Origin: JANOAR01 sp031411235
GTDB lineage: Bacteria; Verrucomicrobiota; Verrucomicrobiia; Verrucomicrobiales; Verrucomicrobiaceae
DNA length: 64,000 bases
Direction: 5' to 3'
NCBI GenBank assembly: GCA_031411235.1
Contig: JANOAR010000108.1
Coordinates: forward strand, 1 to 64,000
Part shown: piece by piece, positions 1 through 8,250 of the stretch
Layout of the letters: the number at the start of each line of letters is the position of its first letter
Position numbering within the stretch: the first letter of the stretch is position 1
Program-made: the position numbers and the translations under genes
Notes under the pieces: generated by a model
Told to the model about the DNA's origin: nothing
Seen by the model: only the letters and a program-made list of their open reading frames with translations
Database searches by the model: none

Positions 1-93
1 CTCAACACTCACGTTCACCTCCGTCACAACCCAGCTCTCGTCCAAACCCAGCAGCAGGTGATAGTGCCCTTGAAGGCTTTCAGTTCGATTCAT
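1..93 (-). CDS. N-terminus of probable ISL3-type transposase (partial)
   Basis: An open frame of exactly 31 codons starts at the ATG complementary to 91-93 and runs off the left edge. The visible residues contain YHLLLGLDESWVV, which resembles the short N-terminal signature of ISL3-family transposases (LLGL, a few residues, W.V..V). The catalytic part is outside the window, so neither completeness nor activity can be judged. The start overlaps the stop of an upstream 69-codon frame in ATGA fashion. That upstream frame begins with a hydrophobic segment, but I cannot identify it. Family assignment rests on pattern resemblance only. Confidence 0.45.
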   Translation of the reverse strand, partial: MNRTESLQGHYHLLLGLDESWVVTEVNVSVE

Positions 94-317
94 CCAAACC
101 TATACACCTTCCCCTCGCCCATTAAAACCCGCGTAGAACCATATTTTTTGACCGTGCACACGCGTCCACATTTGGGAGTATCCACAGCTCTGGTATTTGG
201 CGTGGCAATCAACAAGGCGACGAGTAAGAGCAAAAAGTTGAACCGCAGATGAAATGGAGGGAGATAATTCATAAATGGGGATACTTGAAATGAACGCATA
301 TTAGTGCAACCAAGGCA
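94..317. other. Intergenic stretch, no convincing gene
   Basis: On the minus strand an open frame from about 299 to 90 encodes a signal-peptide-like start (MNYLPPFHLRF followed by a hydrophobic run ending in A) and then about 30 unremarkable residues. It could be a small secreted protein or a gene remnant next to the transposase edge. I recognise no family and do not call it as a gene. Confidence 0.3.
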
Positions 318-2150
318 TCACGGAATGGCATAAGATCCGTTGCCACGCGTAGGGTGATTGAGCACAATACCGGGGCCATGGGCCGTCGCGGGAAAAACAT
401 CTCGGCGGTGATCGCCTGTACTGTCCCACAGTAATGGCTGTGATACCATAGGGAGTTTCGGAGATTGTAAGACAGGCGATATTTCCAGCCAGTCTGGCAC
501 ACCATCTTCGTCTGCATCTTGGCCACCTGATCGGTGAACGCCACCAAAGATAATTGCTTCTACACTGTCGATGATGCCATCATAGTCAGTGTCACCGAGG
601 CTATAGTTATGGTAAACATCTGATATAGGTGGTCCAGGCGCATTATATATCTGAGTCAGATAGGCCCAAGCATTTGAATCTTCTATCGCAAAGGGATCCC
701 CAACCGGATAGCGATTGTCATAAAATTCAGTTATATTGACCCTTGGATCACCATCTTGGTTATCTGAGTCCGTTTGAACGTAATCACCAAACCAGTAGTA
801 CTCCCACCAATCAGGAAGGGTATCTGGAACAAGGTCACTGCTCGTACTATTAAGCCAATGATCTGCACCAATATCCGTTCGCGCATCATCATGAGAACGC
901 AGCCAACCGTTCACAGAGAATAGCAAGGTAGTACCATCAGCGTCTGTGGTTCCAGTGCTAACACAAGAAACGGAGTTTGAGGTTAAGTAGCCGCCAATAG
1001 AGAGCTGAGGGTCAGTAGCCCCGATATTTCCTTGAATCACACTAGTCAGCGACATGACTGCTCCTGGAGAACTTAATACCGCATTTACGGGGCCTTGCCT
1101 GCACCAAACAATTGTATTCAAGAGGCGCACAATGCCACCTCGGTTTTCCAACGTATAGCCAGGTGCCCCGGAATACCAGCCAGAAGAGTCCGATAGGGTG
1201 CAGTTGAGAAGTGTTAGGTCACCGCCAAGATTGAGAATAGCGCCAGGTGTCGCCGCAGTATTTTGAGAACCAACAAGAGCCCATCGACGTATGATCATGT
1301 TTACAAGCTTGACCCGTGTGAGTGGCGAGGTCGCACTTTGTGATTTAATAATGAGTGCCGGAGCTGATAAAGGAGGCCGCTGAGGGATTGGCCCAATTAG
1401 ACCACTAAAATCAAAATAACCAGCCCCGTCCATTACGAAACCATCCAACACCGTGTCTGAAGCAATTATTAAATAAGAATTTATATTTATTCCATATATA
1501 ATGTTTACGTCAAATTGACCATTTGCAGGACTAAGTTCAGCAAGCCACAAAACTGGCCGGTTGCACCCGGTTGTATCAAATCTAGTTTGGCTCTGGGTGT
1601 TTACGGAAACCCATACAATGGGTTTCTGAGGTACATTTGGCCCTCCTGCTTTAATGTGCGTCAAAACAGAGTTCATACTTCCAAATGTAGTAATGTTATT
1701 ATATCCTGATCTAATAACCCTAAAGTCAGGCTTTGGCGCATCATAATAGTTGAGTGGATCAGTGCCATGCGAGTACTCCCAGAGATTCGGGATCCTATCC
1801 CCGTCGGCATCGGCAAAGGCATCGGTTGAGTCTGTGAGGTGGAGGCTGTTATCTGCCTCCCATTTATCTGGCAAATCATCCCCATCAGTATCAGGGTTGA
1901 AAGGGTCTGAGCCGAGTGCTTGCTCCTCCGTGTTGGTCAAACCGTCATTATCGGCATCCAAGTCCAGCTCGTTCATTGCGGCTAGAGTTTGGGTGGTGTC
2001 ATCAGTCTGCCAGGCAGGCACTGAATGGCAATTCTCGTCAAGAATCGTCACCCAAACGGCGTGGCAGGGGTTTAGAAGGCATAAAGCGGCGGCGGAGAAA
2101 ACTGATAAGGCCTTAAGCGAGAGATGAGGTGGCATGAATGAGGCGTTCAT
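318..2150 (-). CDS. Secreted protein with Asp-rich calcium-binding-type repeats and probable beta-helix
   Basis: The 610-residue product begins with a signal peptide (hydrophobic SVFSAAALCLL, likely cleavage near CHA). Residues of about 62-125 carry thrombospondin-3-like Asp-rich repeats (DADNDGLTNTEE, DTDGDDLPDKWE, DADGDRIPNLWE). The middle, about 150-400, has an NTT/NCT/LLN pattern compatible with a right-handed parallel beta-helix. The C-terminal third returns to Asp repeats (DTDYDGIIDSVE, DADEDGVPDWLE). Such repeats usually bind calcium and stiffen exported proteins. The coding sequence is clearly AT-richer between about 900 and 1700 than most of the window, which hints at recent acquisition. 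No catalytic motif or sorting tail is visible, and the exact function is unknown. Confidence 0.8.
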   Translation of the reverse strand: MNASFMPPHLSLKALSVFSAAALCLLNPCHAVWVTILDENCHSVPAWQTDDTTQTLAAMNELDLDADNDGLTNTEEQALGSDPFNPDTDGDDLPDKWEADNSLHLTDSTDAFADADGDRIPNLWEYSHGTDPLNYYDAPKPDFRVIRSGYNNITTFGSMNSVLTHIKAGGPNVPQKPIVWVSVNTQSQTRFDTTGCNRPVLWLAELSPANGQFDVNIIYGININSYLIIASDTVLDGFVMDGAGYFDFSGLIGPIPQRPPLSAPALIIKSQSATSPLTRVKLVNMIIRRWALVGSQNTAATPGAILNLGGDLTLLNCTLSDSSGWYSGAPGYTLENRGGIVRLLNTIVWCRQGPVNAVLSSPGAVMSLTSVIQGNIGATDPQLSIGGYLTSNSVSCVSTGTTDADGTTLLFSVNGWLRSHDDARTDIGADHWLNSTSSDLVPDTLPDWWEYYWFGDYVQTDSDNQDGDPRVNITEFYDNRYPVGDPFAIEDSNAWAYLTQIYNAPGPPISDVYHNYSLGDTDYDGIIDSVEAIIFGGVHRSGGQDADEDGVPDWLEISPVLQSPKLPMVSQPLLWDSTGDHRRDVFPATAHGPGIVLNHPTRGNGSYAIP

Positions 2151-2396
2151 AAGGTGGCGTGGCTAGTGATGGTAGAGCGCGTTGCTTGAGCGTTGTGTAA
2201 ACCCCCACACCAGGGGGCTATGCTGGGCGCACACGGAGGCGATGGGGTGAAGTGAGGCCGACAATAAGGGCTGCTGCTTGCAGTCGGTAGCGACTGTTAC
2301 ACGATGAGGACGTAGAACGGGTTGCGTGAAGCAAGTACAACATGAAGCCTGTTTAAGCGAATCATGGCATTATTAGCAAGTTCATTCTTTGATCGT
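2151..2396. other. Intergenic stretch without recognised content
   Basis: Between the secreted Asp-repeat protein and a small minus-strand frame I see no gene, RNA or clear terminator. It is AT-richer in the 2360-2420 part and may hold the promoter of the secreted protein, but no box is convincing. Confidence 0.4.
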
Positions 2397-2561
2397 TCAC
2401 ATTTTTTGCTTAAATGACACGGGTGTGCCATCCCATGGCATAGTCAGCGAGCCAAAATTCTCCATCGACTGATTCGGAGTCGTCCCAGTGGCGGCTACTA
2501 CTAGATTTTCGACGAACTGGCCTTCAAGAATGACGTTGTGAGTGTGCTTGCTGCTCTTCAT
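2397..2561 (-). CDS. Possible small protein or gene remnant, 54 aa
   Basis: A 54-codon frame starts at the ATG complementary to 2559-2561 (MKSSKHTHNVILEG) and ends KQKM. Its composition (NLVVAATGTTPN, GSLTMPWDGTPVSF) looks like genuine protein and not like an antisense shadow, and it resembles the C-terminal end of an extracellular beta-rich protein. It could be a small gene or the tail of a decayed one, because its start sits just downstream of the 21-bp repeat array. I recognise no family. Confidence 0.35.
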   Translation of the reverse strand: MKSSKHTHNVILEGQFVENLVVAATGTTPNQSMENFGSLTMPWDGTPVSFKQKM

Positions 2562-2606
2562 CCCTGATGGCACTAGGCAGAGAGCGGCGTTTGCGCGGTT
2601 GAAACA

Positions 2607-2795
2607 GCGGTCGGGAAAGGGTTTCCTGGACTCGGGAAATCGTTTTGAGGGGTCTGGAAAGGGTTTCCGTGACTCTGACTAGCGTTTCCATGACTCTGGC
2701 TGGCGTTTCCATGGCTCTGACTGAAGCTTCCATGACTCTGACTGGAGCTTCCATGACTCTGACTGGCGTTTCCATGGCTCTGACTGGAGCTTCCA
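2607..2795. repeat. 21-bp imperfect tandem repeat array, about nine units
   Basis: Nine consecutive 21-bp units can be aligned. Those at 2670-2690, 2691-2711, 2712-2732, 2733-2753, 2754-2774 and 2775-2795 are close to the pattern TGACTCTGACTGG plus an 8-base end like CGTTTCCA or AGCTTCCA. Three units at 2607-2669 are more diverged and use GGGAAAGGGTTTCC-type sequence. The period equals seven codons, so a minus-strand frame reads as heptads such as METPVRV, but no start, signal or family supports translation. The array lies upstream of the minus-strand genes at 2561 and 2150. Confidence 0.85.
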
Positions 2796-3043
2796 TAGTC
2801 AGGGAACGGCTTTTCTAAGGGCTGGTTGAGGCAGGGGTGACTCTCAAAACCGTAACGATGCCGACAAAAACAACCTGGGACATGGGGGGCGGCTCCAGGC
2901 TTTAGCCCATGCGGAGCGCTGGGCTGGGTGGTGGGAATGGGGTGTTAGCGCGCATCGCATAATCCATAGGGTCTGAATTCTGCCGCTCGCATCCTTGGCA
3001 AAGCTCGTCATGGTGGCAGTCGATTAATCCATTTTTTCGCCAG

Positions 3044-3886
3044 ATGCAGACACACTTTCCCATCTCCCTGTTTGGCACGCCGTCCGAGCCGTTGCGCGAT
3101 GTGTTTCTCACCGTGGTGCGTGCTGGGCGCGTCGTCGCAGGGCCAGAGCATACCGTGGAGCGCGACTACTACCCTGGGCATGAGTTGATACTCTGCACCA
3201 AGGGCAAGGGCTGGGTGCGGGTGCGCGGCAAGGCCCACGGCATCGCTGCGGGGCAAATGGTGTGGGTAAACTGCCACCACCCCCACAGCTACGGAGCCGC
3301 GAAGGAAGAGCCTTGGCAGGCCGACTGGGTGCGCGTGGAGGGCGTGCCGATGGATAAACTGTGGACGATGCTCGGTGCCGATGTGATGCCCGTTTTCGAG
3401 AGCTACGACATGGCTCGTGGCCTGCCCTGCTGCGCGGCCATCTTTGGCCACCTGGAGCACAGCCAAGCGGCGAGCGCGGCGTGGAATCACACCCATGTGA
3501 GCACGCTGCTAGCGCTGGCCTGTGAATCGCGCCAGAGCCATCCGCTGAGCCAGGAGCGCGAGCTGCCCGCTGCCCTGGAGCGCGTGATGCAGCACCTGCG
3601 TGTGTACTACCACAAACCGCTGCGAGTGGCCGAACTCGCACGCATCGCAGGCATGAGCCCCTCGCACTTCAATCGGCAATTCCGCGCCGCCATCGGCTCC
3701 TCGCCCATCGACTGGCTACGCCACTACCGCATCAACCAAGCCAAGCGCAGGCTCATCGAGTCGCCCGACCCCATCAAGGAAGTCGCCCGCCAAGTGGGCT
3801 ACTCTGACCAGTTCTACTTCAGCAAGGACTTCAAAAAACTCACGTCGATGACGCCGACGGCATTCAGAGAGAGTGAGGCGGGGTGA
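3044..3886 (+). CDS. AraC-family transcriptional regulator
   Basis: The 280-residue protein has an N-terminal cupin-like sensor (GHELILCTKGKGWVRVRG, about residues 42-100) and a C-terminal AraC DNA-binding domain with two helix-turn-helix units (LRVAELARIAGMSPSHFNR and IKEVARQVGYSDQFYFSK, about residues 190-278). This layout is typical of sugar or metabolite-responsive activators. The ATG at 3044 is preceded by a 21-bp-repeat-containing intergenic region. Its stop overlaps the GTG proposed for mutY, so the two may be cotranscribed, but a regulatory link to DNA repair is not implied. The ligand is unknown. Confidence 0.85.
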   Translation: MQTHFPISLFGTPSEPLRDVFLTVVRAGRVVAGPEHTVERDYYPGHELILCTKGKGWVRVRGKAHGIAAGQMVWVNCHHPHSYGAAKEEPWQADWVRVEGVPMDKLWTMLGADVMPVFESYDMARGLPCCAAIFGHLEHSQAASAAWNHTHVSTLLALACESRQSHPLSQERELPAALERVMQHLRVYYHKPLRVAELARIAGMSPSHFNRQFRAAIGSSPIDWLRHYRINQAKRRLIESPDPIKEVARQVGYSDQFYFSKDFKKLTSMTPTAFRESEAG

Positions 3887-4977
3887 GGAATCCGAGTGAC
3901 GAATGCACCATGAGGAAGCCCCATCCTAGCGTTGAAGCGAGTGCTGCCTTCACGACTGATTCTTCGCCCCTGGGATTTCGGCATTCGGATTTCGCCGATG
4001 CTCTCACGACTTGGTTCACCACGCATGGACGTAGCTACCCGTGGCGCGACACGCATGATCCCTATGCCATCCTGGTCAGCGAAATCATGCTGCAACAGAC
4101 ACAGATCGCCACCGTGCTGGAGCGGGGTTTTTATACGCGCTGGATGGCGCAGTTCCCAGATTTTGCCGCGCTAGCCGAGGCTGATGAGGACGTGGTGCTG
4201 CGTGCCTGGGAAGGGCTGGGCTACTACCGTAGGGCGCGGAATCTCCACAAGCTGGCGCGAGTCGTCATGGCCCAGCACGCAGGCCAGATGCCACGCGATC
4301 CTACCGCCATCCTAGCGCTGCCGGGCATCGGTCGCTACACCGCTGGTGCGGTGTGCAGCTTCGCCTATGACTTGGCCGAGCCACTGGTGGATGGCAACGT
4401 CGCTCGCGTGCTGGCTCGCCTTTACGACGATGCCACGCCCATCGACAGCACCGCAGGGCAACGGCTCGCCTGGGAGCGAGCCACCGCCCTGGTGCAGGTA
4501 GCTGCCTCGCCACGAGTGCTTAATTCAGCACTCATGGAGCTAGGCCAAACGCTCTGCCGCACAGGCCAACCCCGCTGCACCCAGTGCCCCGTGCAACCGC
4601 ACTGCCGAGCCACCGATCCCGCCTCATTACCCGTGAAAACGAAGCGCGTCGTACTCACAGAAATCACCGAGCGCGTGTTCTTCCACCACACCGTCGAAGG
4701 CGTGTTACTAGAGCAAGAAACGGGCACGCGCCGCACGGGTCTGTGGAAGCTACCCAGCCTAGTCGAGAGCGATGAAAAGCTGCCACCCGTGCTGCAAAAA
4801 GCACGCTATGGCATCACCCGCTACAAGGTGACCCTATGGGTGCATGAGGCACCGCCGAGTTATCAGGCGACCAGTGTGCAGAAGTTTTTCCCCGCCCAAG
4901 AACTCGTCGCCCTGCCTATGCCCGCGCCTTATCGCAAGGCACTGCTGGCGGCGATGCGTGGCGATGGGCTTGGGTGA
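3883..4977 (+). CDS. mutY: Adenine DNA glycosylase MutY
   Basis: MutY removes adenine mispaired with 8-oxoguanine in base excision repair. The protein shows the conserved core YPWRDTHDPYAILVSEIMLQ with catalytic Glu, the helix-hairpin-helix LPGIGRYTAGA, catalytic Asp in LVDGNVARV, and the [4Fe-4S] loop C-x6-C-x2-C-x5-C (CRTGQPRC, CPVQPHC). A C-terminal NUDIX-like recognition domain follows (TGLWKLPSL). I place the start at GTG 3883, which overlaps the AraC stop and has a GAGG-like site upstream; an ATG at 3910 is an alternative that would remove nine unconserved residues. Confidence 0.95.
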   Translation: MRNPSDECTMRKPHPSVEASAAFTTDSSPLGFRHSDFADALTTWFTTHGRSYPWRDTHDPYAILVSEIMLQQTQIATVLERGFYTRWMAQFPDFAALAEADEDVVLRAWEGLGYYRRARNLHKLARVVMAQHAGQMPRDPTAILALPGIGRYTAGAVCSFAYDLAEPLVDGNVARVLARLYDDATPIDSTAGQRLAWERATALVQVAASPRVLNSALMELGQTLCRTGQPRCTQCPVQPHCRATDPASLPVKTKRVVLTEITERVFFHHTVEGVLLEQETGTRRTGLWKLPSLVESDEKLPPVLQKARYGITRYKVTLWVHEAPPSYQATSVQKFFPAQELVALPMPAPYRKALLAAMRGDGLG

Positions 4978-5016
4978 CTCTACCGCCGCGCTGAATCCGA
5001 CGGCATTGCAGCCGCA

Positions 5017-5057
5017 CAAAAAAGGCAGGCACAGCCTAGTTGGCCATGCCTGCCTGC
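5017..5057 (-). terminator. Rho-independent terminator of glsB-like gene
   Basis: On the minus strand GGCAGGCA and its complement TGCCTGCC form an 8-bp stem (arms 5024-5031 and 5047-5054), followed by six T residues (complement of 5018-5023). It lies just past the stop of the minus-strand membrane-protein gene and may also block convergent transcription from mutY. Confidence 0.8.
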
Positions 5058-5070
5058 TTGAGCGCGTTTG

Positions 5071-5322
5071 TTATTTCGCGCCCTGCATCCAGCGGCGGAT
5101 GAAGATGACCACCAGCGACCCTGCGGCGGCGATGCCGATGCTGGGGAGATTGATCCCCGTCATCGAGTGGCCAAAGAAGCTTGCCACGAAGTTCCCCAGC
5201 CAACCACCCAAGACGCCCAGGATGATGGTTTTGAAGAGCCCATTGCCGTCGTTACCGGGATGCAACAGCTTACCAAGAATGCCTCCGATGAGGCCCACGA
5301 TTAACCAAGTTAGTATGCCCAT
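5071..5322 (-). CDS. GlsB/YeaQ/YmgE family small membrane protein
   Basis: This 83-residue protein has the family hallmark of three short Gly-rich membrane segments: WLIVGLIGGILGKLLHPG at the N-terminus, GVLGGWLGNFVASFFG in the middle, and a final helix before a basic tail (FIRRWMQGAK). The family is associated with general and envelope stress responses; the biochemical role is not settled, despite the older name transglycosylase-associated protein. It is a single gene bounded by a strong terminator downstream. Confidence 0.88.
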   Translation of the reverse strand: MGILTWLIVGLIGGILGKLLHPGNDGNGLFKTIILGVLGGWLGNFVASFFGHSMTGINLPSIGIAAAGSLVVIFIRRWMQGAK

Positions 5323-5356
5323 AGGGTGCGGAGGCTAAAAGGTAGCTAGGGAGGGG

Positions 5357-6457
5357 TCAAGCCGATTCACCGGGAAGATAAGTCGGCATCAATCGAATGG
5401 CATGAGTCGGCATATAACTCGTTTCCGCAAGCTGCCGGACGGCCAGCGAGATGCGGCTCGCCAGCAGCGAATGCTGGATGGCGTAACGAGCGACGCTGGG
5501 GCTTGTCGCGTCCAGGATGGGATCATTGTCACGAGAGATCACGGTCACATCCTTGGGGATACTTTTGCCCCGCCGTTGCAGGTGCATCATAACGGTAAGC
5601 ACCGCCGCAGCATGGGCCACGAGGTAGGCGGTAGGCGGCTGTGGCTGGCGTAGTGACTCGTCGAGCAGGGTGCAAAGGTGCGCCGTTGTCTTGTCGTGGC
5701 GCAGTACTTGAACACGGGCACCAGGCACCCCGTGCAGCGCTTCTCGCAGCCCCTCCTCGCTGGCGATGTCGCCACCGTAGATGCCTTTGGAAAGCACCAG
5801 CGCAATACGGCGATGGCCCTTGCGACAAAGCAATCCGCCCGCGTGGTGGCAGGCCGCATGGAAGTCCACATCCACCGACGGCAGTGAAATGCCAGGGGCA
5901 CAGGAACCCAGGATAAGGCACGTCAACGACTGCCGACTGAACCAGTGCTGCATCGGCTCCTGGGCGCTGAGGATGATCCAAACCGTGGCTGGATGCTCAG
6001 CCACAAATGCGGCCAGGGCTCGGTCGGGGTTCGCCGCAAAACACGCCGTGTTGCTATGGAACTGCACCACACAACCCGCCGCTGTCAGCTTGCGGCGCAG
6101 CGTATCCACAATGAATGAGATCGGTGTAGGCAGGGAAAGAAATGAGCCTGGGGTGAGGATCGCGATGACCTTCTTTCGCTCGCTTGTCGCGGCACTGCTC
6201 TTGCCCTGGGTGATGCGACGCCGCTGCCGACCACTGACCTCCAGCCAGCCCTTGCGTTGCAGTTCTTCGAGGGCCGAGCGCAAGGTGCGACGACTCACTT
6301 GCAGTACCTCGCACAGCTCGCGTTCCCCCGGCAGATGCTCCTGCCAATGCCCCGACTGTATGCCCTCGCAGAGGCTGTCCACCGTCTGTGCGGCTAGCGA
6401 GAGACGCTTGGGCAAGGTCGGTGTCGTGCATGGCTTGGTTTTCATCAGTGGTGCCAT
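5357..6457 (-). CDS. GntR-type HTH regulator with LacI/PBP1-like sensor domain
   Basis: Residues of about 15-85 form a winged helix-turn-helix of the GntR type (LPGERELCEVLQVSRRTLR, followed by a wing). The remaining 270 residues look like a LacI-type periplasmic-binding-protein fold (KVIAILTPGSFLSLP, HAGGLLCRKGHRRIALVLS, PKDVTVISRDND). This hybrid is common in Verrucomicrobiota and Planctomycetota and typically senses sugars or related small molecules. It is codirectional with, and directly downstream of, the thiolase gene, so it may regulate that cluster. MKTKPCTT four residues downstream is an alternative start. Confidence 0.82.
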   Translation of the reverse strand: MAPLMKTKPCTTPTLPKRLSLAAQTVDSLCEGIQSGHWQEHLPGERELCEVLQVSRRTLRSALEELQRKGWLEVSGRQRRRITQGKSSAATSERKKVIAILTPGSFLSLPTPISFIVDTLRRKLTAAGCVVQFHSNTACFAANPDRALAAFVAEHPATVWIILSAQEPMQHWFSRQSLTCLILGSCAPGISLPSVDVDFHAACHHAGGLLCRKGHRRIALVLSKGIYGGDIASEEGLREALHGVPGARVQVLRHDKTTAHLCTLLDESLRQPQPPTAYLVAHAAAVLTVMMHLQRRGKSIPKDVTVISRDNDPILDATSPSVARYAIQHSLLASRISLAVRQLAETSYMPTHAIRLMPTYLPGESA

Positions 6458-6507
6458 TACGTGACCAAGGTGAAAATCTCGCCACTCAATTGGCCTCTAT
6501 GCGCCGC

Positions 6508-7674
6508 TCAGTGCGATGCCGTGCTACGCTCGATGGCCATCGCGATGCCCATGCCGCCGCCGATGCAGAGCGAGGCGATGCCACGACGCAGATTCAAGTC
6601 TTCCATCAAATGCAGCAAGGTCACGAGCACACGCGCACCGCTGGCACCAATAGGATGGCCGAGCGCAATGGCTCCGCCGCGTTGATTGAGTTTCAGCGGA
6701 TCAAGCCCCAACTCGCGGCAGCAGCCCAGCGTCTGCACCGCGAAGGCCTCATTGATTTCGACAGCCTCCACTTCATCCAACGACCAGCCGGTGATGGCGC
6801 AGAGCTTGCGGATGGCACCCACGGGACCGAGGCCCATGACGGCGGGATCACAGCCCACCGCAGTGCTCGCGATGATGCACGCTCGCGAGGTAAGCCCATG
6901 CTGGGCTACAGCGGCGTCACTCGCCAGCAGCACCATCGCGGCACCGTCATTGATGCCCGAGGCATTGCCCGCCGTCACGCTGCCCTCTTTGCGGAAGGCA
7001 GGCTTCAACTTGGCTAGTGATGCCTCAGTCGTGTCGGCGCGAGGATGTTCGTCATGGGTGATCAAGCCATCGCTACCCGTGATCGCCACGATCTCGCGCT
7101 GAAAGCTCTCGCGACTCGCTGCGGCACGGCGCTGGCTCAGCGCCGCAAAGGCATCCTGCTCCAGGCGCGTGAACCCATGTTTATCCGCGATGCGCTCCGC
7201 CGTCTCACCCATGCCAATTTTGAGCAAGGGATCGGTCAAGCCATCTGCAAACATCGCGTCCTGCATCGCCGACTCGCCCAGTTTTTTACCCCAGCGCAAG
7301 TCCATGACGTAGTGCGGCGCACGGCTCATCACCTCGACACCGCCAGCCAGAACCAAGTCGCTATGGCCCAGGGCAATCGCATCGGCCCCGAGCGCCACCG
7401 CTTGCAACGAAGAGCCGCAAGCCATGTTCACCGTATAGGCTGGCACTTCATCGGGCAGCCTCAACTTCAAGCCTACCTGCCGCGCCACATTCATGCCGCT
7501 ACCCGCTTGCAGCACTTGGCCGAGAATGACCTGCTGCACATGCTCGCGCAGTTCGTGAGGCACAACACGATCAGCAACAGCATAGCCAAGATCGGCTGCG
7601 GACAATGATTTCAAGCCACCACCGAAGCGACCGATGGGCGAGCGTTGGGCTGCGATGATGTGGATGGGACGCAT
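6508..7674 (-). CDS. Acetyl-CoA acetyltransferase / thiolase
   Basis: The 388-residue product has the thiolase signatures in order: nucleophilic Cys86 in NMACGSSLQA, the general-base His in GGAIALGHPIGASGAR, and the second active Cys in ASLCIGGGMGIAM. Degradative thiolase and biosynthetic acetoacetyl-CoA thiolase cannot be separated by these motifs. A CoA-transferase and two short-chain dehydrogenases lie further upstream on the same strand, separated only by a small opposite-strand gene. Together these suggest cleavage or formation of a 3-ketoacyl-CoA such as acetoacetyl-CoA. Confidence 0.92.
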   Translation of the reverse strand: MRPIHIIAAQRSPIGRFGGGLKSLSAADLGYAVADRVVPHELREHVQQVILGQVLQAGSGMNVARQVGLKLRLPDEVPAYTVNMACGSSLQAVALGADAIALGHSDLVLAGGVEVMSRAPHYVMDLRWGKKLGESAMQDAMFADGLTDPLLKIGMGETAERIADKHGFTRLEQDAFAALSQRRAAASRESFQREIVAITGSDGLITHDEHPRADTTEASLAKLKPAFRKEGSVTAGNASGINDGAAMVLLASDAAVAQHGLTSRACIIASTAVGCDPAVMGLGPVGAIRKLCAITGWSLDEVEAVEINEAFAVQTLGCCRELGLDPLKLNQRGGAIALGHPIGASGARVLVTLLHLMEDLNLRRGIASLCIGGGMGIAMAIERSTASH

Positions 7675-7755
7675 GACTTTAGAGTAAACACAGAATGATG
7701 CGATGGCTCGGAAAACATTGCTTCTGAAGGGCTCGGTGTCTATGCTGCCGCCGCT

Positions 7756-8229
7756 ATGAACACCATCCCCGTGCTACAACTCGCCGACATCGAAGAGGAT
7801 CGTCCTATGCCTAGCGTCAACCATTCCATCGTATCTCAAAATCTTGGCGGCTTACTTTACGCCTACCGCGACAAGCTCAGCACGCACCAGCAGTTGAGTT
7901 TGAATCTCGACGGGTGGCAGTCCATCCCTGACCTCTGCATCTATCGCCGCGCCGACATGCCGCGTGACTGGATCAATGATCAAAACGAATGCACACGCTG
8001 CCCGAGCTTAATCATTGAGGTGTTGTCGCCCTACCAAAACATGCTGCCGCTCATCGACAAATGCCGTGACTACCTCAAGCATGGTGTGCAGGCCTGCTGG
8101 GTGGTGTTGCCTCTTGCCCATACGATCATGGTATTGCCAGCGAAAGGCCCGAGTCGTTCTATGTCCGAAGGCTGCCTGAGCGATGATTCCCTGGGCATTG
8201 AGATTGATATCGCGGATGTGTTTTTGTGA
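7756..8229 (+). CDS. Uma2-family protein with restriction-endonuclease-like fold
   Basis: This 157-residue protein matches Uma2-type PD-(D/E)XK proteins: SIPDLCIY carries the first acidic residue, LIIEVLSP the second, and CRDYLKHGVQACWVV the typical C-terminal helix-strand. The family is abundant in cyanobacteria and verrucomicrobia; nuclease activity is inferred from the fold and the cellular role is unknown. It interrupts an otherwise minus-strand metabolic block, which fits independent insertion. The family usually runs to about 180-220 residues, so the N-terminus here is short. Confidence 0.75.
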   Translation: MNTIPVLQLADIEEDRPMPSVNHSIVSQNLGGLLYAYRDKLSTHQQLSLNLDGWQSIPDLCIYRRADMPRDWINDQNECTRCPSLIIEVLSPYQNMLPLIDKCRDYLKHGVQACWVVLPLAHTIMVLPAKGPSRSMSEGCLSDDSLGIEIDIADVFL

Positions 8230-8250
8230 GAGCGGGAGGCCGCGATTGAG

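Noticed and set aside
2607..2795. CRISPR array
   Set aside because: No constant repeat separated by unrelated spacers; whole units drift together; no cas genes in the window.
2524..2796. 90-codon frame with METPVRV-type heptads
   Set aside because: Translation of tandem repeats with no independent support; annotated as repeat array.
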